A stretch of DNA of 64,000 nt, taken from Sphingomonas leidyi. Its GTDB lineage: Bacteria; Pseudomonadota; Alphaproteobacteria; Sphingomonadales; Sphingomonadaceae. Positions 44,948 to 53,348 of the stretch are shown piece after piece; the first letter of the stretch is position 1; the number at the start of each line of letters is the position of its first letter. The stretch spans positions 124,001 through 188,000 of the forward strand of contig NZ_JAASQV010000006.1 in the NCBI RefSeq assembly GCF_011761945.1, given 5' to 3'. Below the pieces are notes generated by a model that was not told the origin of the DNA, ran no database searches, and was given only the letters and a program-made list of their open reading frames with translations. The translations under genes and the position numbers were made by a program.

Positions 44948-46042
44948 TCACAGGGTGTCGGGATCGAGCTGGATCAGCTCTTGGGCGGCGAGCAGAAGCC
45001 GGGCGCCCGCCTCGAGCGATGCGAACCAATCGGTGACGCGAGCGGCGTCCGGCAACGGGCAGAGGCCGGCGATGTCCATGAAACCGTATTCCATGCCGTG
45101 GCGTGCGACATCGTCGACCTCGCGCGCGAACTGCTCGACGGGCACGAGCGTCAGAGGAGGCAATGACGAGCACTCCTCCAGGTCCGGCAGATATTCGTGG
45201 AGGGTCGCGCCGTCGAAATGCCAGGCGTTCTTCTCATCCGGCAGGGCCCGAAGCGCCCGGTGGCTGCATCGCAGATTGCGAAGCGCGCTGCGCAGGCCGT
45301 TCGGCAGCGACCGCAGCGGCGCTGCGTTCGCCGCGATCATCCAGTCCGGCCTTCTGTCATTCATGTCAGAGGGAAGGATGGTGTCTTCAAGATCCTCCGG
45401 ATCGGCACCATGATAGGCCACGAGCGCGTCGCGAGCGGCTTTGTCCTCGATTTCGCCATCCCAATAGTACATCGAGATTTCTTCGAAGAGATCGTCGTAG
45501 CCGAAGATCGGAAGCGCTGAGCCCATGGTCCGGGCGAGCGCGGTATAGGCAGCGGCGCGCCAGCCGATCTGGGCGTCGCTGGTCTCGATCCAGCCGAGGT
45601 CGAGCTGTCCCATACTGTCGCAGACGATGGCGATGGCCGGCGCGTCCATGTCCTCGCTGTTGAGGACGGCGACGCGCAGTTCGGCCAGTTCGAGCGGCCT
45701 GAGAATATCCAGAACCGCCTTATCGAAAACGCGCTCGATGCGGCGTCGAGCCTCAGCGCGCGTGCAACGCCGTGCCGTCTGGTCGCGCGATGCGACCCAA
45801 CCGCCAATCAGCTTGTGATGACGTGCAAGCGGCTGATCGAAACTGACCGGGATCTCCCGGGACAAGACGACCGACCGACCGGCCAGGTCAGCCGAGCGGG
45901 GGCAGTCGCAAGCCGTTGGGAGACTGGAGGGGCTCGGCCGGTTCGCCGTGTTGCGATGCCGGGTCGATGAGGATCTTGAGGTGGAGGGCCTGGGCCTGCG
46001 GGTCGCAGGGTGGTCCGGGAGAGCGGGTAGCGTCGCCATCAT
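44948..46042 (-). CDS. PRTRC system protein F
   Basis: Protein of up to 364 residues. SLEAGARLLLAAQELIQLDPDTL at the C-terminus and HGMEYGFMDIAGLCPLPD are typical for PRTRC F, whose function is unknown. The start is uncertain. The ATG at 46042 gives a length close to the family norm, but its first 55 residues are rich in Arg, Ser and Pro and overlap the more natural frame at 45888-46112. A TTG at 45865 would avoid the overlap and give 305 residues. Confidence 0.85.
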   Translation of the reverse strand: MMATLPALPDHPATRRPRPSTSRSSSTRHRNTANRPSPSSLPTACDCPRSADLAGRSVVLSREIPVSFDQPLARHHKLIGGWVASRDQTARRCTRAEARRRIERVFDKAVLDILRPLELAELRVAVLNSEDMDAPAIAIVCDSMGQLDLGWIETSDAQIGWRAAAYTALARTMGSALPIFGYDDLFEEISMYYWDGEIEDKAARDALVAYHGADPEDLEDTILPSDMNDRRPDWMIAANAAPLRSLPNGLRSALRNLRCSHRALRALPDEKNAWHFDGATLHEYLPDLEECSSLPPLTLVPVEQFAREVDDVARHGMEYGFMDIAGLCPLPDAARVTDWFASLEAGARLLLAAQELIQLDPDTL

Positions 46043-46112
46043 CGAACTCGATCCATTCGAGAAGTGTCTTGCGGGATGCGGCGGGAAGGACCGCGTCGGC
46101 CTTGCGCGCCAC
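45888..46112 (-). CDS. Possible small gene between PRTRC C and F
   Basis: A frame of 74 codons starts at a GTG 2 bp after the stop of PRTRC C, with AAGGG at good spacing. RKTLLEWIEFDDGDATRSPG and QAQALHLKILIDPASQHGEP look like natural protein, and third codon positions are GC-rich as in the neighbours. It overlaps the annotated 5' part of F, and only one of the two frames is likely to be translated. If real, it is an extra cassette member. Confidence 0.45.
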   Translation of the reverse strand: MARKADAVLPAASRKTLLEWIEFDDGDATRSPGPPCDPQAQALHLKILIDPASQHGEPAEPLQSPNGLRLPPLG

Positions 46113-46114
46113 GG

Positions 46115-46321
46115 CTATCCCTTGGTGCCGACCGCGCGGCGGTACTCGGTGACATGGGTACCCGCGGTGACGCCGGCGTCGACCAGTTCGGCGTTCAGGA
46201 TCGCGGGATAGAGAGTGGCGTGATACGCGCGCAGGCCCTGCGGGTCTTCGGCAAGGTGGGGCGGAACCGGAAGGTCGATCCCGTCATATCGATAAGCGCG
46301 CGAAAGGTGATTGATCTGCAT
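46115..46321 (-). CDS. PRTRC system protein C (ubiquitin-like)
   Basis: Protein of 68 residues with the beta-grasp character of the prokaryotic ubiquitin-like family. It starts MQINHLSRAYRYDGIDLPVP and ends THVTEYRRAVGTKG, so a glycine is the last residue, as needed for activation by an E1-like enzyme. LYPAILNAELVDAGVTAGTH fits the helix and strands. It lies between PRTRC E and F. It is the presumed modifier of the E1-E2-JAB system encoded alongside. Confidence 0.88.
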   Translation of the reverse strand: MQINHLSRAYRYDGIDLPVPPHLAEDPQGLRAYHATLYPAILNAELVDAGVTAGTHVTEYRRAVGTKG

Positions 46322-46364
46322 GGGGCTTCTCCTGAGAGATTGAACACGGGCCGAAGCGGGGCCG

Positions 46365-46793
46365 TCACCAAAGACTTGCCGGCTCGTTCGATTTGGCCTC
46401 GGCCGGGAGCGCGCTCGGAGCTGGTGCCGGCGACGCGGAAGTGGTCGCCGTCTTTGCCGGCGCCGGTGTTGGCCTTGCCTTGGCGGCCTCGGCCGAGGCG
46501 AACTTGGCGGCTTCAGCGGCCTCACGTTGATCGGCGATCTGATCGGCGAGAGTCTTGCGCGTCGCGATCAGCTGACCGAGTGCGCCGTCGGCGCCACGCG
46601 CGAGTTCCGCGTCGATTTCCGCTGCGCTTGCGGTGATCGAGATGGGCCGTGTCTCGCCGACCTCGAGGGCGGCCGCCGTGCCCTCGACCTTCCGAGGGAT
46701 GACGGTCAGGGTCACAGTGTCGTCCGGCCCGGCGACAAGGTCGAACCCTAGCGAATAGCGGTGGAGCAGTGGGAGCAGGTTTGCGATAAGCAT
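46365..46793 (-). CDS. PRTRC system protein E
   Basis: Protein of 142 residues starting MLIANLLPLLHRYSLGFDLV. VTLTVIPRKVEGTAAALEVG with ITASAAEIDAELARGADGAL is the conserved PRTRC E part. The C-terminal 45 residues are a low-complexity Ala/Pro/Lys tail. Function unknown. It is the second gene of the cassette, 36 bp after parB. Confidence 0.88.
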   Translation of the reverse strand: MLIANLLPLLHRYSLGFDLVAGPDDTVTLTVIPRKVEGTAAALEVGETRPISITASAAEIDAELARGADGALGQLIATRKTLADQIADQREAAEAAKFASAEAAKARPTPAPAKTATTSASPAPAPSALPAEAKSNEPASLW

Positions 46794-46829
46794 GGTCGTT
46801 CGTCCTTGTTCGGATGCGAGGAAAGTGGA

Positions 46830-48437
46830 TCAGGCGGCGAGCGCATCGACGCGGCGGCTGGACATCGGGGCGGCGCCGGGCGCCGCGCCATATTGCCCGT
46901 CGAGGGTCATCGCGCTCGGCAGCCGGCCCGCCCAATCGAAGCCGGCGGCGTTCAGCATTCCGGTGACCAGATCGGCCTTCTTGGAGCCGAGAAGCTTGGC
47001 GAAGGCCTTCTCGCCCATGTGCGAGATCAGCCCGCACTCCCGGGCGACGAACTTCAGCTCGTCCTTGGTATATCGCTCGAGAAAGCCGCGATCGACCTGC
47101 CAGACCTGACGGATGTCGACGTCGAACGCCCTTGCGAGATCGGCGACATGGCTGAACGATTGCACGTCGCGGGCGTAGGCGGCGCCGATCGCCGAGAGCG
47201 CGGTTGCCGCCTGGGCCTCGGAAAGTTCGCGAACCTCATTGATTTTGCCCCCGAAGTCCAGATCAGGGAAGGACGGGTTGACGAGAAGGCCGGCTCGCGC
47301 CGTCAGCGTGCCCGACTTGATCTGGGAGAGCGTCCCGGTCAGCGCGGCGACGAGGATGGCGGTTCGAGCATCAAAAGCGTTGTCTGCGAGCCCGCGCGCC
47401 AGCGCGGTGCGCCAGGTTGCCTCCCGCAGATCGCTTGTGCGGCCCGCGATCGACTTCGCGGTGACGCTGGGGCCATTGGCATTCGCGTTCGATCGCACGG
47501 TCGCCCGACCTGACGGAGTTCCCGGCGCGAGCGCGGCTCGCCGAGCGGTCGCCTCGACCCCGTCCGCGCGCTCATCTTCCTGATCCTCGGCCTCATCAGC
47601 TTCGGCGAGGTCGCCTTCGTCGGGGGTGTCATCGGCTGCGGCGGAACGATCCTGCTCTTCCTGACGGGCCTGCTCGACCGCGTCCGTCTTGAGCTGGAAG
47701 CATGCCGCGTTGGTGCAATGGCCATCGTCGACGTGGGTCTCGAAGAGCGCGCGTTGGGTCCCGGAGTTGAAAGGACAGGTCGTGCATTCGGACTTGTCGA
47801 AACAGGCGTCGGCAAGGTTTTGGGTTACGCGCATGAGGAGGTCGCGGGTCTTCCCGATGTCGAGGCCGGCTCCCAGGATAGTCTCGAGCGCCTTGTCCTG
47901 CTTGTCCGCCGGCACGGCGGCGAGCAGCTCGGCGTGGCCGACCTTGATGCGGCGCTTGTCGAGCGCGAGCTTCACCGCGTCCGAAAGGTTGGCCAGCGCG
48001 AGGCGGCGGTCGAGCTTGGCGCGCGACCAGCCAAGACGTCGACCGGCCTCGCCGCGGTCGTTCTGGCAAGCGGCGAGGACCCGGACCGCGGCATCGGCCT
48101 GCTCGGTTTCGGAGGCGTCATCCCGGATATCGTTTTCGTCGATCGCCGCCTCGAGCGCTTCCTGGTCGGTCATTTCCCGGATGATGACCGGCGCTTCGCC
48201 GTCCGCACCGAACGCCTCGAGCGCGGCGCGATACCGCCGCCCGCCGGCGACGATGATGTAGCGATCCTTGCCATCGTCCGCCGGGCGCACCAGAATCGGC
48301 TGAAGCATGCCGCGCAGCCGGAGCGACGCGACAAGTTCGTCGTGCTTCTTGCTGTCGAAATAGCGGCGCGGGTTGTAGCCGATGGCTATCCGGGCGAGTG
48401 GGACCATGGTGGTTCCGGTGGGCTGGGGTGCGGTCAC
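46830..48437 (-). CDS. PRTRC system ParB family protein
   Basis: Protein of 535 residues. The N-terminal ParB/Srx-like domain has MVPLARIAIGYNPRRYFDSK and YIIVAGGRRYRAALEAFG, the CTP-binding box of ParB-like proteins. A helix-turn-helix follows (RRLGWSRAKLDRRLALANLS). The middle has Cys residues in FDKSECTTCPFNSGTQRALF that may bind zinc. The start is a GTG at 48437 with AGGAG upstream. No ParA is nearby, so it is probably not a partition protein. First gene of the cassette. Confidence 0.92.
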   Translation of the reverse strand: MTAPQPTGTTMVPLARIAIGYNPRRYFDSKKHDELVASLRLRGMLQPILVRPADDGKDRYIIVAGGRRYRAALEAFGADGEAPVIIREMTDQEALEAAIDENDIRDDASETEQADAAVRVLAACQNDRGEAGRRLGWSRAKLDRRLALANLSDAVKLALDKRRIKVGHAELLAAVPADKQDKALETILGAGLDIGKTRDLLMRVTQNLADACFDKSECTTCPFNSGTQRALFETHVDDGHCTNAACFQLKTDAVEQARQEEQDRSAAADDTPDEGDLAEADEAEDQEDERADGVEATARRAALAPGTPSGRATVRSNANANGPSVTAKSIAGRTSDLREATWRTALARGLADNAFDARTAILVAALTGTLSQIKSGTLTARAGLLVNPSFPDLDFGGKINEVRELSEAQAATALSAIGAAYARDVQSFSHVADLARAFDVDIRQVWQVDRGFLERYTKDELKFVARECGLISHMGEKAFAKLLGSKKADLVTGMLNAAGFDWAGRLPSAMTLDGQYGAAPGAAPMSSRRVDALAA

Positions 48438-48538
48438 GGCCGATCTCCTTGCAGGGTAGCGGGCCACCTCCGTCGTAGATGGGCGCCTCGCTCTGGCGAG
48501 CCTCATGCTCACCCCATTCCTGCCCCCCTCCCCTCTCA

Positions 48539-49549
48539 TCAGCCGGCGAGCCGCTCGCGGTAGATGTCGGCCGCCCATTGCTCGATCCACGGCGCTGTCA
48601 TCTCGTCGTGATCGAGATCCCCGCTCTCGATGAGCTCGCGGATCTCGGCTCGAGCTTGCGCGATCGCCGTTTCCCAAGGGTCCGTCGGGACGCGATCGGG
48701 TTCCGCAGGCCGATGGTGCGGCAGGCGCAAAGGGTGGCTGGCAAGACGTGCGTGCTGTGCCGCCACCCACCGCGCCATATGGTCGGCCACGAAGCGGTCG
48801 CTCTTGGATACACGGGCCTGGCGGGCGGCCTGGCGGGCGCTGATGCCGTATGCCTGGCTGTCGATAGACGCGACCCGGTGCTCGAACGGAAGCAGGTATG
48901 GCAGCGCCGAACCCTTCACGCCAAATGCGTGCAGCCGGACCCCCTTGGGCAATATCTGATCCAGATGGTCGATGACGGCGATGACCCCCTCCGGACCATG
49001 GACGTCTCGCCGGCACATGCTGCCGACGCCGATCAGCGACCCGGGCTTCAGCGATCCCCCCAGCGCATCTATGCAGCGCTCATAGTCTTCCGGACGGCGG
49101 CCCTGGATGACCGGCATCAGGGTGTCGGCGATGCCGTGATCCTGGGCGAGACGGCGACAGTCGAGATTGGCGCGGATCGTGCGCGAGAGGCGGTCGATGA
49201 CCTCTTCGCGGTCGCGAGCGATTTCTGCCTCGACGCAATAATCGGCGCTCGCCCACCACCGAAAGGGAAAGGCGGCCGCGAGCGCGACATAATCGACGAG
49301 CGACCAAGGGAAGCCGCCGTATCGAGCCGCCGCGACGAATCCGGCCGAGTCCAGGCAGAGCGCCGCCAGTCCCTTGCCATTTCTCAGCTGGGAAAGCCGC
49401 CACCCGTCCCATTCCCGCCACCCGCGGCGTTCGGTCCAACGAGACAATCCATTCGCGGAAATGAGAGTGGGCTGCTGCAATGCGCGAGCTTGGGCGAGGA
49501 TCGGTCCCTCGCTCAGGTGCGGCAGCCCCACCATGATCTCAATCGGCAT
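48539..49549 (-). CDS. Queuine tRNA-ribosyltransferase-like (DpdA-like) protein
   Basis: Protein of 336 residues resembling the TGT superfamily. LISANGLSRWTERRGWREWD, CLDSAGFVAAARYGGFPWSL and SLIGVGSMCRRDVHG with LPKGVRLHAFGVKGSAL follow the layout of phage and island DpdA proteins. DpdA swaps guanine in DNA for a 7-deazaguanine base and so protects against restriction. No preQ0 synthesis genes are in the window, so a host base would be needed. It lies upstream of the PRTRC cassette on the same strand. A tRNA target is not excluded. Confidence 0.68.
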   Translation of the reverse strand: MPIEIMVGLPHLSEGPILAQARALQQPTLISANGLSRWTERRGWREWDGWRLSQLRNGKGLAALCLDSAGFVAAARYGGFPWSLVDYVALAAAFPFRWWASADYCVEAEIARDREEVIDRLSRTIRANLDCRRLAQDHGIADTLMPVIQGRRPEDYERCIDALGGSLKPGSLIGVGSMCRRDVHGPEGVIAVIDHLDQILPKGVRLHAFGVKGSALPYLLPFEHRVASIDSQAYGISARQAARQARVSKSDRFVADHMARWVAAQHARLASHPLRLPHHRPAEPDRVPTDPWETAIAQARAEIRELIESGDLDHDEMTAPWIEQWAADIYRERLAG

Positions 49550-49624
49550 AGCGGCCTCCCTGGGCGTGATGATGTTGACGGCGCGGCGCGTTCACGATAC
49601 GTTCCTTGGCGCAGGAGATTTGCC

Positions 49625-50113
49625 ATGACGACGACACCGTTCCGCGAGCGCTTCGACCTCGACATCACGCTGCGAGATGCGGCGCTGGATTCCGAGAACC
49701 GGCCGACGCGCCGGATGATCGCGAACGCGTCGATCGGGATGCACGTCGAGGACGCCTATTATTCGGTTCGTGAACTGCGCGAGGCGGTGAGCTGGGTTCA
49801 TGAGGGTATCCCCGCCGGCAAGGGAAAGCTGTCCGAGATCCTCGCCAACGATGGCGCCGACGACTTCCAGCGTTGCATCTATTTCTGCCTGGCCGGGCGC
49901 GGCGTGGTGGCGATGCTCGACGATCTGGAATGGCTCGAGGATCTGCTCGAACGCCGCGGCCGTGTCGCGGGAGAGCAGGGGCGGCTGAAGGCGACCCGGA
50001 TGCCGCTCACCAACCCCTATGTCGCCGACGCGCCGGACGGTCCGATAGTGAAGCTGGACGCCGCTTTCGAGCAGGGACCGTCTTGGTGGGCCGATCCGAC
50101 CTTATCCTGCTGA
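49625..50113 (+). CDS. Hypothetical protein
   Basis: Protein of 162 residues starting MTTTPFRERFDLDITLRDAA. It contains HVEDAYYSVRELREAVSWVH and FQRCIYFCLAGRGVVAMLDD. It is helical and cytoplasmic, with no recognised family. GCAGGAGATTTGCC precedes the ATG. It is divergent from the TGT-like gene, so 49550-49624 should hold both promoters. Confidence 0.62.
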   Translation: MTTTPFRERFDLDITLRDAALDSENRPTRRMIANASIGMHVEDAYYSVRELREAVSWVHEGIPAGKGKLSEILANDGADDFQRCIYFCLAGRGVVAMLDDLEWLEDLLERRGRVAGEQGRLKATRMPLTNPYVADAPDGPIVKLDAAFEQGPSWWADPTLSC

Positions 50114-50214
50114 GCGGAAGTCGGCGCCCGAACTCAGGCCTCGCGTCTCGCATCGGGCGGGCCGGGTCGTCGGCGAGATGATTCGCGGCTCGCGCAAAGG
50201 GATAGATCACCGCT

Positions 50215-50415
50215 TCAAAGCACCATCTCGACTTCGACGCGCTCGCCAAACGCCGGCCAAGTGCAGACGCGGAAAGGCTGGATCGGATTGGTGGTGCGCA
50301 CGATGCTGACGCGACCCGGCCGCTCGTCGAACAGCCGGGAGGCGACGCGGTTCGCGTTTTCGCGACTGCAGAGGAGAAGACGCTTAGGGGACAGGCCGGT
50401 GCTCAGGTCAAGCAT
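50215..50415 (-). CDS. Small hypothetical protein
   Basis: Protein of 66 residues starting MLDLSTGLSPKRLLLCSREN. It has RVSIVRTTNPIQPFRVCTWP and ends in a hydrophobic acidic strand. It looks like a compact beta-rich protein. No family is recognised. It follows the DUF6927 gene by about 37 bp on the same strand. Confidence 0.6.
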   Translation of the reverse strand: MLDLSTGLSPKRLLLCSRENANRVASRLFDERPGRVSIVRTTNPIQPFRVCTWPAFGERVEVEMVL

Positions 50416-50452
50416 GTCAGATCCTTCTCGGAAAGCATGATACCGGCAGGAC

Positions 50453-50793
50453 TCAGGCGAAGATCGTCTTGTGGGTCTTCGTCGTCGGCACGATCCGCCA
50501 TTGCCGCTCCATGAGGCGGCTGATCCGGTAGCGGCCGCGGGTCTCAGGGTCGCGAAGGGTCACTCGGCGCCCCTGCTTCTCGACAATGAATTCCTGCCCG
50601 ACATGGCCGTCCGAGAAGGTGACCGGCTGCTCCAGCCGGATCCGATCGCCGTCCGCGACCTTGCGCGAGCGGCGTTTCAGGTTCTCGGCGCAGCGACGAC
50701 GCCAGTCGAGCGCGTGCTCCTTGTCGGTCGGCGTCAGCAGGTCGAGGATGTGCTGGGGGCATCCGTCCTCGCACGGCCCCATCGACTCCGTCA
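50453..50793 (-). CDS. DUF6927 family protein, 3' exon
   Basis: C-terminal 113 codons of a 202-residue DUF6927 protein whose first exon lies at 53349-53616. Joining the exons gives YKDMTESMGPCEDGCPQHIL in one frame, which is the natural family sequence. The rest has EHALDWRRRCAENLKRRSRK and EFIVEKQGRRVTLRDPETRG. Splicing of the group II intron should restore the full mRNA. Function of the family is unknown. Confidence 0.85.
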
Positions 50794-50814
50794 GTCGGGT
50801 AGGATTGGTGCTGC

Positions 50815-52743
50815 TCATGGAGTCAGCCCTGATCCCCCCGCCGAACCGCACGTGCAGCTTTCACCGCATGCGGCTCTCCACTGTGACGAACCATCACTTT
50901 GCCGTAGATCGGGCAGGCGGCCTCTGTGAGTATCCCAGTGGCATTGCTCGCACAGGACCACCGTCCTGCGGGCGCGTGCCACCTTCATTCTCACGACAAA
51001 ACCGCGGTGCGAAACATCGGCCATCCCCCGGATATGGTGCACCTGACACGGAACATCGGATCGACCGCAAGCCTCGCATTGCTTGGCATTCTGACGATCA
51101 ACCCAGTCCGTACGTGAGTGGGTGAACACCTGCGTCCAAGGCTGGATATCAATCCTGGACGAGGTGGCCGGATCACGTTTCAGATGAGCCAGTTTCCAGA
51201 CTTTGACCGATCGGGGCTGGCCATCGACGTCGTAGCCGATGGTGAATTCCTGCCCCGTCCTCATGCGGGCCACGACCGCTCGCACATTGGTTTTGTGCTT
51301 GCTGGCCAAGGTCTTGAACAAGCTCCACCGCTGGAGAAACTCAAGCCTGTTCAGCTTGAAGCTCACATCCTTGGCGAGAGCATAGTAGTTCGCAAAACCC
51401 CGCAATTCGGCGTTGTAAGCTAGGACGATCTCAACGTCGCTGCAGCTGAGCAGCAGGCTACGATGACGCGGCTTCAACACCGACAGATCACCATAACCTT
51501 TTGCAGAAGCGAACGCGTGGACCTTCTCCCAAGGGACATGCAGCTGCATCACTTCCGACGGCGGCCTACGAAGGAAGCTGACGGAACCTTGTCGGCTCCG
51601 GACAACCCGTTGGCGTGTCGTATATGTGCGGACCTCATATCCAAGGAAGGCGGCTCCATCGCTCGCCTTGCGGATACCGCTTTTCTCCTCGGACACCGTG
51701 AGCGCCAGCGCCTCGGTCAGGAATGCCCTGACTTCGGCGAACACGCTTCGTGCATCCTCCTTGCTACCGATAACCCCAATCATGAAGTCGTCCGCGTAGC
51801 GACAGTAACGAAGTCGGCGATAACCGGGGTCCATCGCGTCTCTCGACGGGATGGACCGCTTTTGCGGCAGTAAGGTTTGGATTTTGGCCAAGGAGGCCGC
51901 AACCTTCACCTCGTCGACATTGTCTTTGGCCCGCAGCATGGTGACGCGCTTCCGTTGTTTCTGGATGCGCCCAGCCAGTCGCCCATATTCCGGGTTCGTG
52001 GCACGGACCTTCCCCCTCTCGAAAGCCGCGATCCGTTCCGCCATGAACATATCGAGTTCATGGAGGTAGATGTTGGCCAAGATTGGAGAGACGATACCGC
52101 CCTGCGGAGTGCCGCTGTAGGTCCGGGTGTGAACCCGGTCTTCCATAACACCCGCCTTAAGCATGCTGCCGATCAAGCCGATGAATTTCTCGTCATCGAT
52201 CCTTTTCCGCAACAGCCGCAGGAGGATGTCGTGGTCGATGTTCTCGAAGAACCCCGCGACATCCACATCTACGAGCCATTTCACCCCCGTCCATACGGCT
52301 TTGACGTGTTCAAGCGCCGTATGACACGACCGGCCCGGCCGGAATCCATGGGAGGCGTTCGAGAACACCGGTTCATAGATCCGTTCGAGCAGTTGCCGCG
52401 CCACTTCCTGAACGAGGCGGTCGTCGCGCGTGGGAATGCCCAGCGGACGCCGTTTGCCCTTGCCTTTCGGGATAAACACCCGACGCACTGGTTTGGGATC
52501 ATAGGTCCCTGCCGTCACGCTGGCGATAATCGGGTCGAGGTCTTCCGGTCCGAAGTCCGCGAAGGTCTCGCCGTCAATACCCGGCGTCATCGCACCCTTG
52601 TTGGATCCGATCTTCTGGAGCCCCTCCTCCCAAAGGAGGCGAGACCCCATCAGACGATAGAGTCCATTCACCCTTTTGCCCGACGCAACGAGCGCCGGAA
52701 TGGCCTCCAACCGGCCTTTCACAGTTTCTGGCAGCATCAGCAC
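50815..52743 (-). CDS. ltrA: Group II intron reverse transcriptase/maturase with HNH domain
   Basis: Protein of 642 residues that aids intron splicing and retrohoming. RT motifs include KGKGKRRPLGIPTRDDRLVQ, SHGFRPGRSCHTALEHVKA, GTPQGGIVSPILANIYL and the catalytic YADD in RYCRYADDFMIG. The maturase domain holds ELRGFANYYALAKDVS. The C-terminus is an HNH zinc endonuclease: CEACGRSDVPCQVHHIRGM and CEQCHWDTHRGRLPDL. The frame runs on through domain V and stops 21 bp from the intron end. All domains appear intact. Confidence 0.95.
   Translation of the reverse strand: MLMLPETVKGRLEAIPALVASGKRVNGLYRLMGSRLLWEEGLQKIGSNKGAMTPGIDGETFADFGPEDLDPIIASVTAGTYDPKPVRRVFIPKGKGKRRPLGIPTRDDRLVQEVARQLLERIYEPVFSNASHGFRPGRSCHTALEHVKAVWTGVKWLVDVDVAGFFENIDHDILLRLLRKRIDDEKFIGLIGSMLKAGVMEDRVHTRTYSGTPQGGIVSPILANIYLHELDMFMAERIAAFERGKVRATNPEYGRLAGRIQKQRKRVTMLRAKDNVDEVKVAASLAKIQTLLPQKRSIPSRDAMDPGYRRLRYCRYADDFMIGVIGSKEDARSVFAEVRAFLTEALALTVSEEKSGIRKASDGAAFLGYEVRTYTTRQRVVRSRQGSVSFLRRPPSEVMQLHVPWEKVHAFASAKGYGDLSVLKPRHRSLLLSCSDVEIVLAYNAELRGFANYYALAKDVSFKLNRLEFLQRWSLFKTLASKHKTNVRAVVARMRTGQEFTIGYDVDGQPRSVKVWKLAHLKRDPATSSRIDIQPWTQVFTHSRTDWVDRQNAKQCEACGRSDVPCQVHHIRGMADVSHRGFVVRMKVARARRTVVLCEQCHWDTHRGRLPDLRQSDGSSQWRAACGESCTCGSAGGSGLTP
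50843..50876 (-). ncRNA. Group II intron domain V
   Basis: The 34-nt catalytic hairpin reads GAGCCGCATGCGG, TGAAAGC, TGCACGTGCGGTTC on the minus strand. Its length and form fit domain V. It overlaps the 3' part of the intron-encoded reading frame. Confidence 0.9.
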
Positions 52744-53348
52744 ACCCCATGATCGGTGGTTGAAGAATCACAGCTGCCGCCCTTCCCCCGGTCTTCCCCG
52801 CTTTCGGCCCGATCGCTCGAGACCTTATACAGTTGCACCGCCGCCTCCGAAGAGGTCGATGTCCCGGGCATTACCCCGGGCATTTGAGTAATATGGCGGC
52901 TCCGTACCCATGCAGGCCGGCAGAAGCCGCCTGTTTAGGGCATCCCGTAGTTACGCTGAATGGAGATGCGGCGCGGTTAGGTGTCCCGTTCGTCCACTAA
53001 ACCCCTCGACGAGAGGCGCACCGGATGGGCTGAGAAACAGGCGGCCAAGACATGAGACCGCTGTCATCATCCGGACCTGGCGTGACAGTCGCTTTCGCCA
53101 GTATCGCTATATAGATTGCTGCAGACTGGGATTTAAGCAGTGTAGCCTTCACCATACGCACCTTGCCCTGACCGTCATCGCCTCCATTTGCGACTAAGAC
53201 GCATCTGGCCTTTTCCGAACATGCTATTGTTCCCCGTCCCTTTCGGGATTTCAGACCTTGTGAGGCCCGAGGTTAGTCCGGCGAGCAGAGGCATTCTCAA
53301 CTTACCTCATCATCACTGATACTCCATTTCAGCGCCGCAACGGCGCAC

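Larger units (their letters stand above)
50794..53348 (-). mobile_element. Group II intron with RT-maturase-HNH protein
   Basis: The element is 2,555 bp on the minus strand. The 5' end GTGCGCC fits the GUGYG consensus, and the 3' end CTACCCGAC fits the usual domain VI end. Domain V is recognised at 50843-50876 as a 34-nt hairpin. Its removal restores an uninterrupted 203-codon frame (609 nt) in the host gene, which confirms both borders. The 605 bp at 52744-53348 hold domains I-III. The element looks complete and able to splice and move. Confidence 0.93.

Noticed and set aside
46830-48437. Classical ParB-parS partition locus
   Set aside because: No ParA lies nearby, and the neighbours E, C, F, B, A and ThiF identify it as PRTRC.
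48479-49624. Upstream extension of the plus-strand gene at 49625 to 544 codons
   Set aside because: The extension is antisense to the TGT-like gene and lacks natural protein character; the ATG at 49625 has a good ribosome site.
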